Shown here: positions 27,108 through 35,033 of the stretch, piece after piece
Position numbering within the stretch: position 1 is the first letter of the stretch
Layout of the letters: each line of letters opens with the position of its first letter
Source: Oceanobacillus piezotolerans
Lineage (GTDB): Bacteria > Bacillota > Bacilli > Bacillales > Amphibacillaceae
Direction of reading: 5' to 3'
DNA: 64,000 nt
Assembly: GCF_003665065.1 (NCBI RefSeq)
Contig: NZ_RCHR01000002.1
Location: forward strand, 372,001-436,000
Position numbers and translations under genes: made by a program
Notes under the pieces: model-generated
The model's input: only the letters and a program-made list of their open reading frames with translations
What the model was told of the DNA's origin: nothing
The model's database searches: none

Positions 27108-28473
27108 CGATGATTCTATATTTTTTTATTTTTTCATATAAACTAGACTTTCCTAACTCTAATAGTTTAGCTGCTTCCTTTTTATCGCCATTTGTTCTCT
27201 TCAAAGCCTTTAGAATGGCTTCCTTTTCTGTTTTCTCCACCAATTCCTTTAGTGAACTCGTTTTATCACTTACCCCCACTTCATTGTGAAAATGGGCGGG
27301 GAGATCTTCCATCTCTATACAATTTCCATTTGTCATGTGAACCGCAAATTCAATTACATTTTCTAATTCACGAATATTCCCTGGCCAATCATATTCCATC
27401 AAACAATTTAAAACATCTTCTGCTATATCAATCACACGTTTGCCAACTCGAACGGAGATTTTATGCAAGAAGTATTTTGCCAGAACATGAATATCTTCCT
27501 GTCTTTCTCGTAATGCCGGTATATCCATTTGAATCACATTTATCCGGTAAAATAAGTCTTTGCGAAATTTATTCTCCTCAATCAGCTCTTCTAGAGGCTG
27601 ATTTGTCGCTGCAATAATTCTTACATCCACTTTCAGTGTCTCCACCCCGCCGATTGGCTGCACTTCCCCTTCCTGTAAAACTCTTAGAATCTTAACCTGT
27701 GCATTAATCGGCATATCGCCAATCTCATCTAGAAATAATGTTCCTCCGTTTGCAAGTTGAAACTTGCCTGGCTTTCCGCCTTTTTTTGCACCAGTAAAAG
27801 CACCTTCTGCATAGCCAAAAAGCTCTGATTCTAGCAAATGCTCTGGAATTGATGCACAGTTTACTGTAATGAATGGCTGATTGCTGCGGTTACTTAAATG
27901 GTGAATACTATGTGCGAACTGCTCCTTCCCTGTTCCACTTTCCCCGCGAATGAGAACCGATACATCACCTGGTGCAACCTTTTTTACTTGTTCTTTTAAG
28001 TATTCTACCTCTTGTGACCGACCAATTATATCGTGTAAAAAGTAAGTTACCCCATGCTTTGCCTTCAACTGCTCCCGATAATGCTCTAATTGCAACAGCA
28101 ATTCCTTAATATGGGCATTCATCTCCATCCATTCTTTTGTATCACGATAAAGAACAAACCCAACAGCACCAATGACTTCTCCCTCTATTCGAACGGGAAT
28201 GCGGTTGGCAATCATATAATTACCCCTGATATATTGAAGAGAGGCGATTTCCTCTTTGCCTGTTTCTACAACAGTGTGCATTCTTGAATTTTCAATTACA
28301 TCAGCAACATGTTTACCTAATGCATCTTCACGTTTGATATTTAAAAAGTCACAGTATGTCTTGCTCAAATAAGTCACTTTAGCGTCTTTATCTACTACAA
28401 CAATACAGTAATAGGGATTCTCAACAATTGCTTCTAGCATTTCATCACGGTATGGCATATTTAATGTAAGCAA
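27100..28473 (-). CDS. PAS-domain sigma-54-dependent activator
   Basis: The 457-aa regulator has an N-terminal PAS domain (about 10-110; IVVVDKDAKVTYLSKTYCDFL), an AAA+ domain with Walker A GESGTGKE (177-184), the sigma-54-contacting GAFTGA loop (224-229) and Walker B GTLFLDE (244-250), and a C-terminal Fis-type helix-turn-helix (AILKALKRTNGDKKEAAKLLELGKSSLYEKIKKY in two parts). It should bind the TTCC/GGAA sites and open the scoA promoter when the PAS domain senses a signal. TTG start after GGAGG. Its own promoter is not clear; a TTCTACGTAGAA palindrome (28539-28550) lies upstream. Confidence 0.93.
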   Translation of the reverse strand: MLTLNMPYRDEMLEAIVENPYYCIVVVDKDAKVTYLSKTYCDFLNIKREDALGKHVADVIENSRMHTVVETGKEEIASLQYIRGNYMIANRIPVRIEGEVIGAVGFVLYRDTKEWMEMNAHIKELLLQLEHYREQLKAKHGVTYFLHDIIGRSQEVEYLKEQVKKVAPGDVSVLIRGESGTGKEQFAHSIHHLSNRSNQPFITVNCASIPEHLLESELFGYAEGAFTGAKKGGKPGKFQLANGGTLFLDEIGDMPINAQVKILRVLQEGEVQPIGGVETLKVDVRIIAATNQPLEELIEENKFRKDLFYRINVIQMDIPALRERQEDIHVLAKYFLHKISVRVGKRVIDIAEDVLNCLMEYDWPGNIRELENVIEFAVHMTNGNCIEMEDLPAHFHNEVGVSDKTSSLKELVEKTEKEAILKALKRTNGDKKEAAKLLELGKSSLYEKIKKYRIIVP

Positions 28474-28660
28474 TTATATACCTCCATTTTTAATAAGCTG
28501 AAACTCTACTATAAGTGGCTATACTTTCTTTGATGATTTTCTACGTAGAATGATTAAAGTTTCTACTCTTTTTACATTAACATAATACTCGGAACATTTA
28601 TATAAGAGATAATAACTCAGTTAAACGAGGGTTCGTCATATTTAGCTTTTCACCTGCTGT

Positions 28661-29683
28661 TTACCTCTGCATTATTCTTTCAGCTATCGCATTTGCATCA
28701 TCACTTACACCATAAATTAAAGCTGAGCTCCTCTTACTTTGCCAGCTTAATCCAAGAAAATAGAGACCCTCAACATTACTTACTCCGAATTGATGGATGG
28801 GTTTGCCTTCCTCATTTAATACTCCTTTTATATCAATCCAAGAATAATGATTTCGATACCCCGTGGCCCAAATGATTGACTTTACTTTTCGAGAAGGCGA
28901 ATTCTGGAAGCTAGCTATCCCTTTCTTAACAGCCTTCACTCTACTAACAACTTCAACATGTTTTTTGACAGTTAGGAAATCGTCTCCGATAATTGGCTCT
29001 CTCTTTTGAATATACCTTCCTATCAATGAATCAGGCTTTGCTTTAGAGACTCCTAAAGTTTCATACCACCAAAATAAACTTTTCCCTGCAATTTTTTGTG
29101 GAAGTCTTTTAATACCTTTACTTTTTGAAAGAGTAACATAATGCGTGCGACTCAATTCAGCTGCAATCTGGATACCCGTATTTCCAGCTCCGATAACCAA
29201 TACTTCCCCTTGAGGGATTTGGATTGAATTTTGATAATCTGAAGCATGAATCATAAATGGTACAGATCCGTCATGAATAGGTGGGATGAAAGGATCATAG
29301 AAAGCACCCGTAGCCACAACAACATGACAGGCAGTATAAGATTGATCTTGCGTGAATACCCGGAATGTCTGTTTATCTTCTTTTAATAGTTTTATTACTT
29401 TCTGATTGTAAACCACTGGTAAATCATTGGTGGATTTGAATTTTTGTAAATACGTAACAACTTCATCCTTATGAGGAAATCCCATAGGATCTCCTTCAAA
29501 AGTCATACTATGTAATTGACTATACATCCTGGGGGTAAACAATTTTAATGAATCGTAGCGTTTTTTCCAAGATGCCCCAGTTTCACTGTTCTCATCAAGA
29601 ATGATAAAGCTTACATTATATCGCTTTAGTGCATAGCCCATTGCTAAACCGGCCTGGCCGCCCCCAATTATCACGACATCCAT
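28661..29683 (-). CDS. FAD/NAD(P)-binding flavoprotein monooxygenase-like, CzcO type
   Basis: A 340-aa two-dinucleotide-binding-domain flavoprotein. The first nucleotide motif is VIIGGGQAGLAMG (4-16) and the second is VLVIGAGNTGIQIAAEL in the middle; the ATG motif IWATGYRNH lies near the end. Such proteins (CzcO-like, pyridine nucleotide-disulfide oxidoreductase fold) often sit beside metal resistance genes, as here with cadC and cadD, but their reaction is poorly known. AAAGGAG precedes the ATG and the gene is 29 bp behind cadD, so it is the third gene of the operon. Confidence 0.83.
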   Translation of the reverse strand: MDVVIIGGGQAGLAMGYALKRYNVSFIILDENSETGASWKKRYDSLKLFTPRMYSQLHSMTFEGDPMGFPHKDEVVTYLQKFKSTNDLPVVYNQKVIKLLKEDKQTFRVFTQDQSYTACHVVVATGAFYDPFIPPIHDGSVPFMIHASDYQNSIQIPQGEVLVIGAGNTGIQIAAELSRTHYVTLSKSKGIKRLPQKIAGKSLFWWYETLGVSKAKPDSLIGRYIQKREPIIGDDFLTVKKHVEVVSRVKAVKKGIASFQNSPSRKVKSIIWATGYRNHYSWIDIKGVLNEEGKPIHQFGVSNVEGLYFLGLSWQSKRSSALIYGVSDDANAIAERIMQR

Positions 29684-29712
29684 AGAAAAGTCTCCTTTAT
29701 GTTTTAAATCTG

Positions 29713-30330
29713 TTATTTCAAGAAAGAAAACAACGCATTAAAAGTGCCATTCTCAAGCATGATATAAATCCCTAATCCTATAAAAATGAATGGTACCAAC
29801 CACCGTTCGTATTTCTCTACTCTTTCCAATATGAACTTCATAGAAGCTAAGCGATAGCTGACATAGCATAAAACTCCAACCATCACGAAAAAGACGATAA
29901 TAGCGAGCAGTATTTCAGTAGTATTTAATGCGGTAAAATAGGGGATGTAAATCGAAAAATCATCCGCACTGGATGCCAGTACGATGAAAGTAACTGTCAC
30001 AAATAACTGATTATATCGATTGGAGGACGATTGAGATAGAATATTTCCTTCATCTTCCTCCTCTTCTCCTTTGATCCAAATTTTTACACCAAGGTATAGT
30101 GGCAATAGTCCTAATAATCCTATAACCCATTGCTGTGGAATTAAGCTAACAACCCCAAGGGAAACGAGTAAACTCCCCGTTATAATAATGGCAGTTCCTA
30201 TATATTGGCCGAGCCAAATATGTTTTACTTGTTCTTTTTTTATTTGGGAAAACAAAAGAATTAATATAACAAGATAATCTATACCTGTCGCTGCATAAAC
30301 CAGTGCAGCTGTTAACACCGTAATCATCAT
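29713..30330 (-). CDS. cadD: CadD-family cadmium resistance transporter
   Basis: A 205-aa membrane protein with about five or six hydrophobic segments. The VYAATGIDYLVILILLFSQ start and the VLASSADDFSIYIPYF motif are characteristic of CadD, which confers cadmium resistance in staphylococci and relatives. The acidic GEEEEDEGN loop is cytoplasmic. The start overlaps the cadC stop by 4 bp (ATGA), indicating coupled translation. Export versus binding is not settled in the family. Confidence 0.9.
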   Translation of the reverse strand: MMITVLTAALVYAATGIDYLVILILLFSQIKKEQVKHIWLGQYIGTAIIITGSLLVSLGVVSLIPQQWVIGLLGLLPLYLGVKIWIKGEEEEDEGNILSQSSSNRYNQLFVTVTFIVLASSADDFSIYIPYFTALNTTEILLAIIVFFVMVGVLCYVSYRLASMKFILERVEKYERWLVPFIFIGLGIYIMLENGTFNALFSFLK

Positions 30331-30689
30331 TTCATCACTCTTTCTTTCTGCGCCAATGTCAGCATCAATATCTCCTTGACATGTTCATCCTGTAATGAAT
30401 AGAAGGCGAGTTTCCCTTCTTTTCTAAAATTAACCATTCCTTGCTTATGCAGCGTTCGTAAATGGTGGGAAGTGTTCGCTATAGAAACACCTATAATACT
30501 TGCTATATCACAAACACAAAGCTCTTCATCCTGGCACAAAGCATAGATAATTTTCGCTCTGTTTTCGCTAGCCATCACTTTAAATATTTGTGTCATACTA
30601 GCAATATCTATGGATTGGATACCCCTTTGTATCCGTTCAACCTTTTCTTCGTCATAACAAAAAATTTCACAAGTAGCATTGTTATTCAT
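30327..30689 (-). CDS. cadC: ArsR/SmtB-family metal repressor CadC
   Basis: A 120-aa winged-helix repressor. The thiolate metal-site residues are present: C7 and C11 in the N-terminal arm and C58 and C60 in ELCVCD. The recognition helix IANTSHHLRTLHKQG follows. Cd, Pb or Zn binding should release it from DNA and derepress cadD. Two matching operator palindromes overlap and flank the promoter just upstream. TAGGAGGCAAG precedes the ATG. All features match functional CadC. Confidence 0.93.
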   Translation of the reverse strand: MNNNATCEIFCYDEEKVERIQRGIQSIDIASMTQIFKVMASENRAKIIYALCQDEELCVCDIASIIGVSIANTSHHLRTLHKQGMVNFRKEGKLAFYSLQDEHVKEILMLTLAQKERVMK

Positions 30690-30706
30690 CTTCTTGCCTC
30701 CTATTC

Positions 30707-30726
30707 ATTCAAATTTGTACTTGAAT
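30707..30726. promoter_or_regulatory. CadC operator, proximal
   Basis: ATTCAAATTTGTACTTGAAT, an imperfect palindrome with ATTCAA/TTGAAT ends like known CadC boxes, just upstream of cadC and overlapping the expected transcription start. Confidence 0.75.
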
Positions 30727-30728
30727 AT

Positions 30729-30757
30729 AATATATCTATTATTCATTTCTTATTCAA
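30729..30757 (-). promoter_or_regulatory. cadC operon promoter
   Basis: On the minus strand TTGAAT (30752-30757) and TATATT (30729-30734) are separated by 17 bp. The -35 lies inside the distal operator. Confidence 0.75.
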
Positions 30758-30771
30758 GTATATATTTGAAT
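30752..30771. promoter_or_regulatory. CadC operator, distal
   Basis: ATTCAAGTATATATTTGAAT, a second palindrome of the same kind as 30707-30726, centred 45 bp away and covering the -35. Confidence 0.75.
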
Positions 30772-30883
30772 AAAGATAAGAAGAGTGGTTGATACCTTAT
30801 TTAATTGAATATTATTAAAGCGCAATAGGGTTGTATGATTTAATTAGAATTGAAGGGCCGATAGCTATTATAGTTTAGAAAAA

Positions 30884-31106
30884 GGTAACTAATCGAGGGA
30901 TGAATGTTTGAATACAACCATAAAATGAAGGGAAAGGTCACTCATCGAAGGGATGAACGCCCGTATACTGCTTATAATCCAGAGAATGGTCACTCATTGT
31001 GGTTATGAATGCCTGAATACTGGTGAAAATCGAACGAATGGTAGTTCATCGAAGGGATGAGTGCCCGAATGGGGCTGCGAATCATACGAATGGTCGCTTA
31101 TATATG
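30884..31106. repeat. Degenerate tandem repeat, period exactly 52 bp, about 4.3 copies
   Basis: Copies begin at 30884, 30936, 30988, 31040 and 31092 (partial), each starting GGT with a TCATCGAAGGGATG-like core and a GAATGCCCGAATAC-like part. The period is not a multiple of three and stops occur in all frames, so it is non-coding. It fills most of the 490-bp gap between cadC and the acyl-CoA synthetase gene. Confidence 0.88.
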
Positions 31107-31125
31107 TTTGCACTAGAAAAATCAT

Positions 31126-31168
31126 AAATATCAAAGGCCCCACACTTTTGTGGCGCCTTTGATATTTA
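31126..31168 (-). terminator. Terminator of the 34739-31181 operon
   Basis: AAATATCAAAGGCNCCACA pairs with TGTGGNGCCTTTGATATTT to give a stem of about 18 bp with one mismatch. It lies a few bases after the synthetase stop. Confidence 0.88.
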
Positions 31169-31180
31169 ATATTCCAATAC

Positions 31181-32770
31181 TTAATTTACTTTTTTCGCAC
31201 CATCCCAATACATCTCACGCAAACGGAATTTCTGCAGTTTTCCAGTAGCCGTTTTTGGCAAGTCTTCTACAAACGCAACTGATTTCGGTGCTTTGAAATG
31301 GGCCATATTGTCTCGGCAATAAGAGATTATTTCTTGCTCAGTCACCATTGCATCAGGCTTCAATACAATAATCGCTTTTGGAACCTCGCCCCATTTTTCA
31401 TCTGGAATAGCAATAACAGCAACCTCTAAAACATCAGGATGCTTGTACAGCACGCCTTCCACTTCAGTGGAGGATATATTTTCCCCGCCAGAGATAATTA
31501 AATCTTTTGCACGATCACGAATTTCTATATAGCCATCCGGATATGTTACCGCTAAGTCACCTGTATGGAACCAGCCATCCTTCAGTGCTTCTTCTGTCCT
31601 TTCGGGATCCTTATAATATCCCTTCATTACTACATTTCCACGTGTCACAATTTCCCCCAGTTCTTTTCCGTCCCACTCTACCTCTTTGCCATCTGGGCGA
31701 ACCACCTTGGTTTCTCCATTAAAAGCAAGTTCAATTCCCTGTCTCGCCTTAATGGTTGCTTGTTCGTCAGCTGTTTTCGCATCAAATTCATTCTTCCACT
31801 CGCAGTATAAAATAAATGGTGCGGTTTCTGTTAATCCGTAAACGTGAATCATGTTTAGGCCTAGAAGGTCCTGCGCTTTTTGAATTAAGGCTGCTGCCGG
31901 TGGAGAGCCTGCCGTTCCCATTCTTGGATTGGTTGTTATGATCGCTTCTTTTGAGTAAGGATGATTGACAAGCATGTTTACTACAGTTGGTGCCCCACAG
32001 AGTAAAGTAATGCCATGCTGTTCAAATAAATCAAAAATCACAGGTGGGTCAACTTTTCGCAGACAGACATGGGTAGCTCCCGCTGCTGTTATGGCCCACA
32101 CTCCTCCCCAGCCATTTGCATGAAACATTGGCAAAGTATGGAGATACACATCATCGTGCTTTACTCCTAAATGATACATAAAATCAGCGGCATTCAAGTA
32201 ATTACCTCGATGGGTAAGCATCACGCCTTTAGGCCTTGACGTTGTCCCGCTTGTGTAGTTAATGGTAAGCAGTTGATTTTCATCAAGGCTCACTTCAGGT
32301 AGCGTTGTGTCTGTTACTGTATCAATAAAATTTTCAAATTCAATTGCTTCTAGTGTAGATTGCTGTCCTCTTACTTTTACTAAAACAATTTGCTCAAGTG
32401 ACAAATTGTCCACAATTTCCTCGATAGACCCGGCAAACTCCTCATCAACAATGAGCATTTTCGCATCACTATGGTTGATAATATATTCCATATCAGACGC
32501 GGAAATTCGGTAGTTAAGCGGAACCATCACTGCACCTAACTGACAAATACCGTAGAAAGACTCCAGCATATAATGGGTATTCGGAAGCATCACAGCGACA
32601 TGATCTCCTTGTCGAACCCCAGCATCATGAAGGGCAACGGATAATTTATCCGCCCTTTCTGCAAATTCCTTATACGTGAACTCCTTTTCCTCATCAATCA
32701 CAGCTATTTTATTTGGATAGTATTTGACTGCACGACGTTTCCAGTCTAGTGGAGTTAATGGTGTTATCAT
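31181..32770 (-). CDS. Acyl-CoA synthetase (AMP-forming), medium/long-chain type
   Basis: A 529-aa adenylate-forming ligase. The phosphate loop INYTSGTTSRPKGV (motif A3), HVYGLTETAPF (A5), GWFHTGDLA (A7) and the C-terminal PKTATGKLQKFRLRE (A10 lysine) are all present. PMFHANGWG is typical of AlkK-type medium-chain fatty acyl-CoA ligases. It activates a carboxylic acid to its CoA ester. Last gene of a three-gene operon with an enoyl-CoA hydratase and a family III CoA transferase, under a cre-overlapped promoter. GGGAGGAG precedes the ATG. A decayed paralogue lies near 46400. Confidence 0.93.
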   Translation of the reverse strand: MITPLTPLDWKRRAVKYYPNKIAVIDEEKEFTYKEFAERADKLSVALHDAGVRQGDHVAVMLPNTHYMLESFYGICQLGAVMVPLNYRISASDMEYIINHSDAKMLIVDEEFAGSIEEIVDNLSLEQIVLVKVRGQQSTLEAIEFENFIDTVTDTTLPEVSLDENQLLTINYTSGTTSRPKGVMLTHRGNYLNAADFMYHLGVKHDDVYLHTLPMFHANGWGGVWAITAAGATHVCLRKVDPPVIFDLFEQHGITLLCGAPTVVNMLVNHPYSKEAIITTNPRMGTAGSPPAAALIQKAQDLLGLNMIHVYGLTETAPFILYCEWKNEFDAKTADEQATIKARQGIELAFNGETKVVRPDGKEVEWDGKELGEIVTRGNVVMKGYYKDPERTEEALKDGWFHTGDLAVTYPDGYIEIRDRAKDLIISGGENISSTEVEGVLYKHPDVLEVAVIAIPDEKWGEVPKAIIVLKPDAMVTEQEIISYCRDNMAHFKAPKSVAFVEDLPKTATGKLQKFRLREMYWDGAKKVN

Positions 32771-32830
32771 TGCTTTATCTCCTCCCGAGTAATTTATTAG
32801 TAAACTTTTGATTAAATTCTAAGAGCTCCT

Positions 32831-33610
32831 TTAATGCCCTAGAAATTCAGGTTTTCTTTTTTCGATAAATGCAGCTCTGCCTTCTTTGAAATCACGTGAT
32901 TGGAAGGTGAGCGCCTGCCCATAAGCCTCAAGTTGCAGAGCATCCTCAATCGACATGTATGGCGCTTGGTGCATGATTCGTTTTGCAATTCCTAATGTTT
33001 TCGTTGGCCCCTTGGCTAAGGAGGTCGCTAGCTCTTTTGCCTTTTCGATAGCTAGTCCAGCTACTGTTACCTGATTAATCAGACCATACTCCTTCGCTTC
33101 TTTCGCAGTTAACTTTTTGCCTGTAAAAATCAGTTCACTGGCGATATGCATGCCAACTTTTTGCGGCAGAAAATAAAGACCACCAAAATCTGGAATTGCA
33201 CCAACCTGACAGAAAATTTCAGAGAAGAGTGCTGTCTCATCAGCAATTACGATGTCACAGGCGAAAGCAATATTACAGCCTGCTCCAACTGCTGCACCAT
33301 GAACAGCACCGATTACTGGTTTTTCCATTTGATAGAGTCCTAGGACGGCTTCGTGACCTACTTGAAGAAACTCCCTTACCTCAGTTGGATTATCAATATC
33401 AATACCAAAATCCTTTAAATCTCCACCTGCACAAAATCCTTTGCCATTCCCGTAGACTAGAACGGCGCGAACCTCAGGATTCGTTTTTGCTTCTCTTACA
33501 GCAAGGGACAAATCTAATGCTAGATCTTTGTTTAAAGCATTCAGTTTTTCCGGGCGATTAAGAACAATTTCAAAAACACCATCTTGAAATTTCGTTTGAA
33601 CGGTTGACAT
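32831..33610 (-). CDS. Enoyl-CoA hydratase/isomerase
   Basis: A 259-aa crotonase-fold enzyme. NRPEKLNALNKDL near the start, the oxyanion-hole segment GKGFCAGGDL, and the second segment GAVHGAAVGAGCNIAFACD are diagnostic. The position of the canonical first glutamate carries His-Gly-Ala-Ala-Val-Gly-Ala-Gly-Cys and the second acidic region carries QVGAIPDFGG, so activity could be hydratase or isomerase; I cannot tell which. It lies between the CoA transferase (13 bp upstream) and the synthetase (60 bp downstream). GTAGGAGGAGG precedes the ATG. Confidence 0.92.
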   Translation of the reverse strand: MSTVQTKFQDGVFEIVLNRPEKLNALNKDLALDLSLAVREAKTNPEVRAVLVYGNGKGFCAGGDLKDFGIDIDNPTEVREFLQVGHEAVLGLYQMEKPVIGAVHGAAVGAGCNIAFACDIVIADETALFSEIFCQVGAIPDFGGLYFLPQKVGMHIASELIFTGKKLTAKEAKEYGLINQVTVAGLAIEKAKELATSLAKGPTKTLGIAKRIMHQAPYMSIEDALQLEAYGQALTFQSRDFKEGRAAFIEKRKPEFLGH

Positions 33611-33623
33611 AGTTTGCCTCCTC

Positions 33624-34739
33624 CTACATTTTTGAGAGCAGTTCTTGGGTATGCTCCCCTAATCTTGGGGCTTGTCCTCTAATATTTCCTGGGGTGTCTG
33701 ATAATTTAATCGGGATTCCGATGTGACTTAGTTGTAAGTCGTTGCTAGTTCTAATCATTTGTCTCGCAATCACTTGTGGATGTTCGATCATTTCCTCATA
33801 GGTAAGAACTGGGGTAACACAGGCTTCTACTTCTGAAAAAATATCCACCCATCCAGCAAGTGTTTTTTCTAGGATAATCGTTTGAATTTCGTATTTCATG
33901 CGGTATTGTTCGTTGAGTGGTGCCTCTAGTTGGTGAGTTAGATCTTCTCGTCCTATCGTTTTACAAAATGCATTCCAGAACTTCGGTTCAAGCGCGCCAA
34001 CAGAAAGATAGCGTTTATCCTTTGTTTCATAGACAGCGTAACAGGCCCGGCCTCCATCTAATAGTTGCTCACCACGGCTAGGAGTTTGATTGGTAGATAA
34101 GTAGTTTGGCAGTGTGGCTTGTAACCAGGAAATAACGCCATCCATCATGGAAATATCGACTAGTTGCCCTTTTCCAGAATGATTTCGTGCTATTAATGCA
34201 AGTAAGATGCCAATTGTTGCTGGAAGGGCGCCGCCGCCTATATCAGCAATTTGTGTGGTTGGAATGATTGGTTGGCTGTTCCTTTCTCCCATTAAGTTCA
34301 GCAAACCGGCTAGACTTATAAAATTGATATCATGACCAGGCTGCTCTGCATAGGGACCAGTTTGTCCAAACCCCGTGATTGCACAATAAACCAGTCGCGG
34401 ATTAAGGGCCCTTAGTATTTCATAATCCAGCCCCAGCTTTTCCATAACTCCTGGTCGGAATGATTCTACGAGAACATCTGCCTGTTCTACCAGCTTGAGA
34501 AACGCTTCTTTATCCTGATCATCTTTCAAGTCTAAGGTAATACTCTTTTTCCCACGATTAAGCGAATGGAAAAATGCGCTATTCTCATCTACCTTTGGCT
34601 GGTAGTCTCGAAGATAATCTCCTCCGTTTGGATGTTCTATTTTAATCACTTCTGCTCCAAAGTCAGCTAAGATCATAGTGCAGTATGGCCCTGGAAGGAG
34701 GCGGGTTAGGTCCAGAACTCGAGTGGATGTAAGTGGCAT
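33624..34739 (-). CDS. Family III CoA transferase (CaiB/BaiF), AMACR-like
   Basis: A 371-aa protein. RVLDLTRLLPGPYCTMILADFGAEVIK in its opening, the SITLDLKDDQ strand, the NPRLVYCAITGFGQTGPY motif and GHDINFISLAGLL (family catalytic Asp within GHD) place it in the CaiB/BaiF family, closest in look to alpha-methylacyl-CoA racemases. It would transfer CoA or epimerise a 2-methyl acyl-CoA. The latter would fit breakdown of branched or isoprenoid acids, which is inference. First gene of its operon, with TTAAGGAGG before the ATG. Confidence 0.9.
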   Translation of the reverse strand: MPLTSTRVLDLTRLLPGPYCTMILADFGAEVIKIEHPNGGDYLRDYQPKVDENSAFFHSLNRGKKSITLDLKDDQDKEAFLKLVEQADVLVESFRPGVMEKLGLDYEILRALNPRLVYCAITGFGQTGPYAEQPGHDINFISLAGLLNLMGERNSQPIIPTTQIADIGGGALPATIGILLALIARNHSGKGQLVDISMMDGVISWLQATLPNYLSTNQTPSRGEQLLDGGRACYAVYETKDKRYLSVGALEPKFWNAFCKTIGREDLTHQLEAPLNEQYRMKYEIQTIILEKTLAGWVDIFSEVEACVTPVLTYEEMIEHPQVIARQMIRTSNDLQLSHIGIPIKLSDTPGNIRGQAPRLGEHTQELLSKM

Positions 34740-34803
34740 TGTGTTTCCTCCTTAAAATGAAATGGAGTTTCATTAAAGAACGTTGTGAAACAATTTAGTT
34801 TTA

Positions 34804-34817
34804 TGTAATCGTTTACA
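34804..34817. promoter_or_regulatory. CcpA cre box at the 34739 operon promoter
   Basis: TGTAATCGTTTACA, a perfect pseudo-palindromic cre (TGTAA-N-CG-N-TTACA). It lies 3 bp downstream of the -10, so it covers the transcription start and should repress in the presence of preferred sugars. Confidence 0.85.
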
Positions 34818-34820
34818 ATT

Positions 34821-34849
34821 ATTTTAAGGTTTTGAATATTCATTGTCAA
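34821..34849 (-). promoter_or_regulatory. Sigma-A promoter of the CoA transferase-hydratase-synthetase operon
   Basis: Minus strand TTGACA (34844-34849), 17-bp spacer, TAAAAT (34821-34826). The leader of about 80 nt contains a 7-bp inverted repeat AATGAAA-TGGAG-TTTCATT (34756-34774). Confidence 0.85.
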
Positions 34850-34912
34850 TTATTATATGGAAAAATTGCGGAGATCTTTAATATAGGGGGATAATAAGTT
34901 ACTGGTATATGG

Positions 34913-34990
34913 AGTATGAAACCTCCCATTTAGGAAGGCTTCATATTTCTAGTCTATTTAACCAAGCTAAACAGGAGTTTGGTTAAAAGA
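34913..34990 (-). other. Two hairpins downstream of the biotin carboxylase gene
   Basis: TATGAAACCTCCC and GGAAGGCTTCATA (34915-34945), and TTTAACCAA with TTGGTTAAA (34957-34987), form two stem-loops after the stop of the biotin carboxylase gene. Neither has a strong T run on the minus strand, so termination is plausible but weak. Confidence 0.45.
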
Positions 34991-35033
34991 CGAGTGCCTA
35001 TGACTTTAAGGATTTCTAGTAGGACTCTAGGTT

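Noticed and set aside
30884..31106. CRISPR array.
   Set aside because: The period is fixed at 52 bp with the whole unit degenerate and no conserved repeats with unique spacers. No cas genes are present.
31181..34739. Carnitine metabolism genes (caiB-caiC-caiD-like set of CoA transferase, ligase and hydratase).
   Set aside because: The trio of families is the same, but the transferase looks closer to AMACR-type proteins and there is no caiA or caiT gene nearby. Not supported beyond family level.
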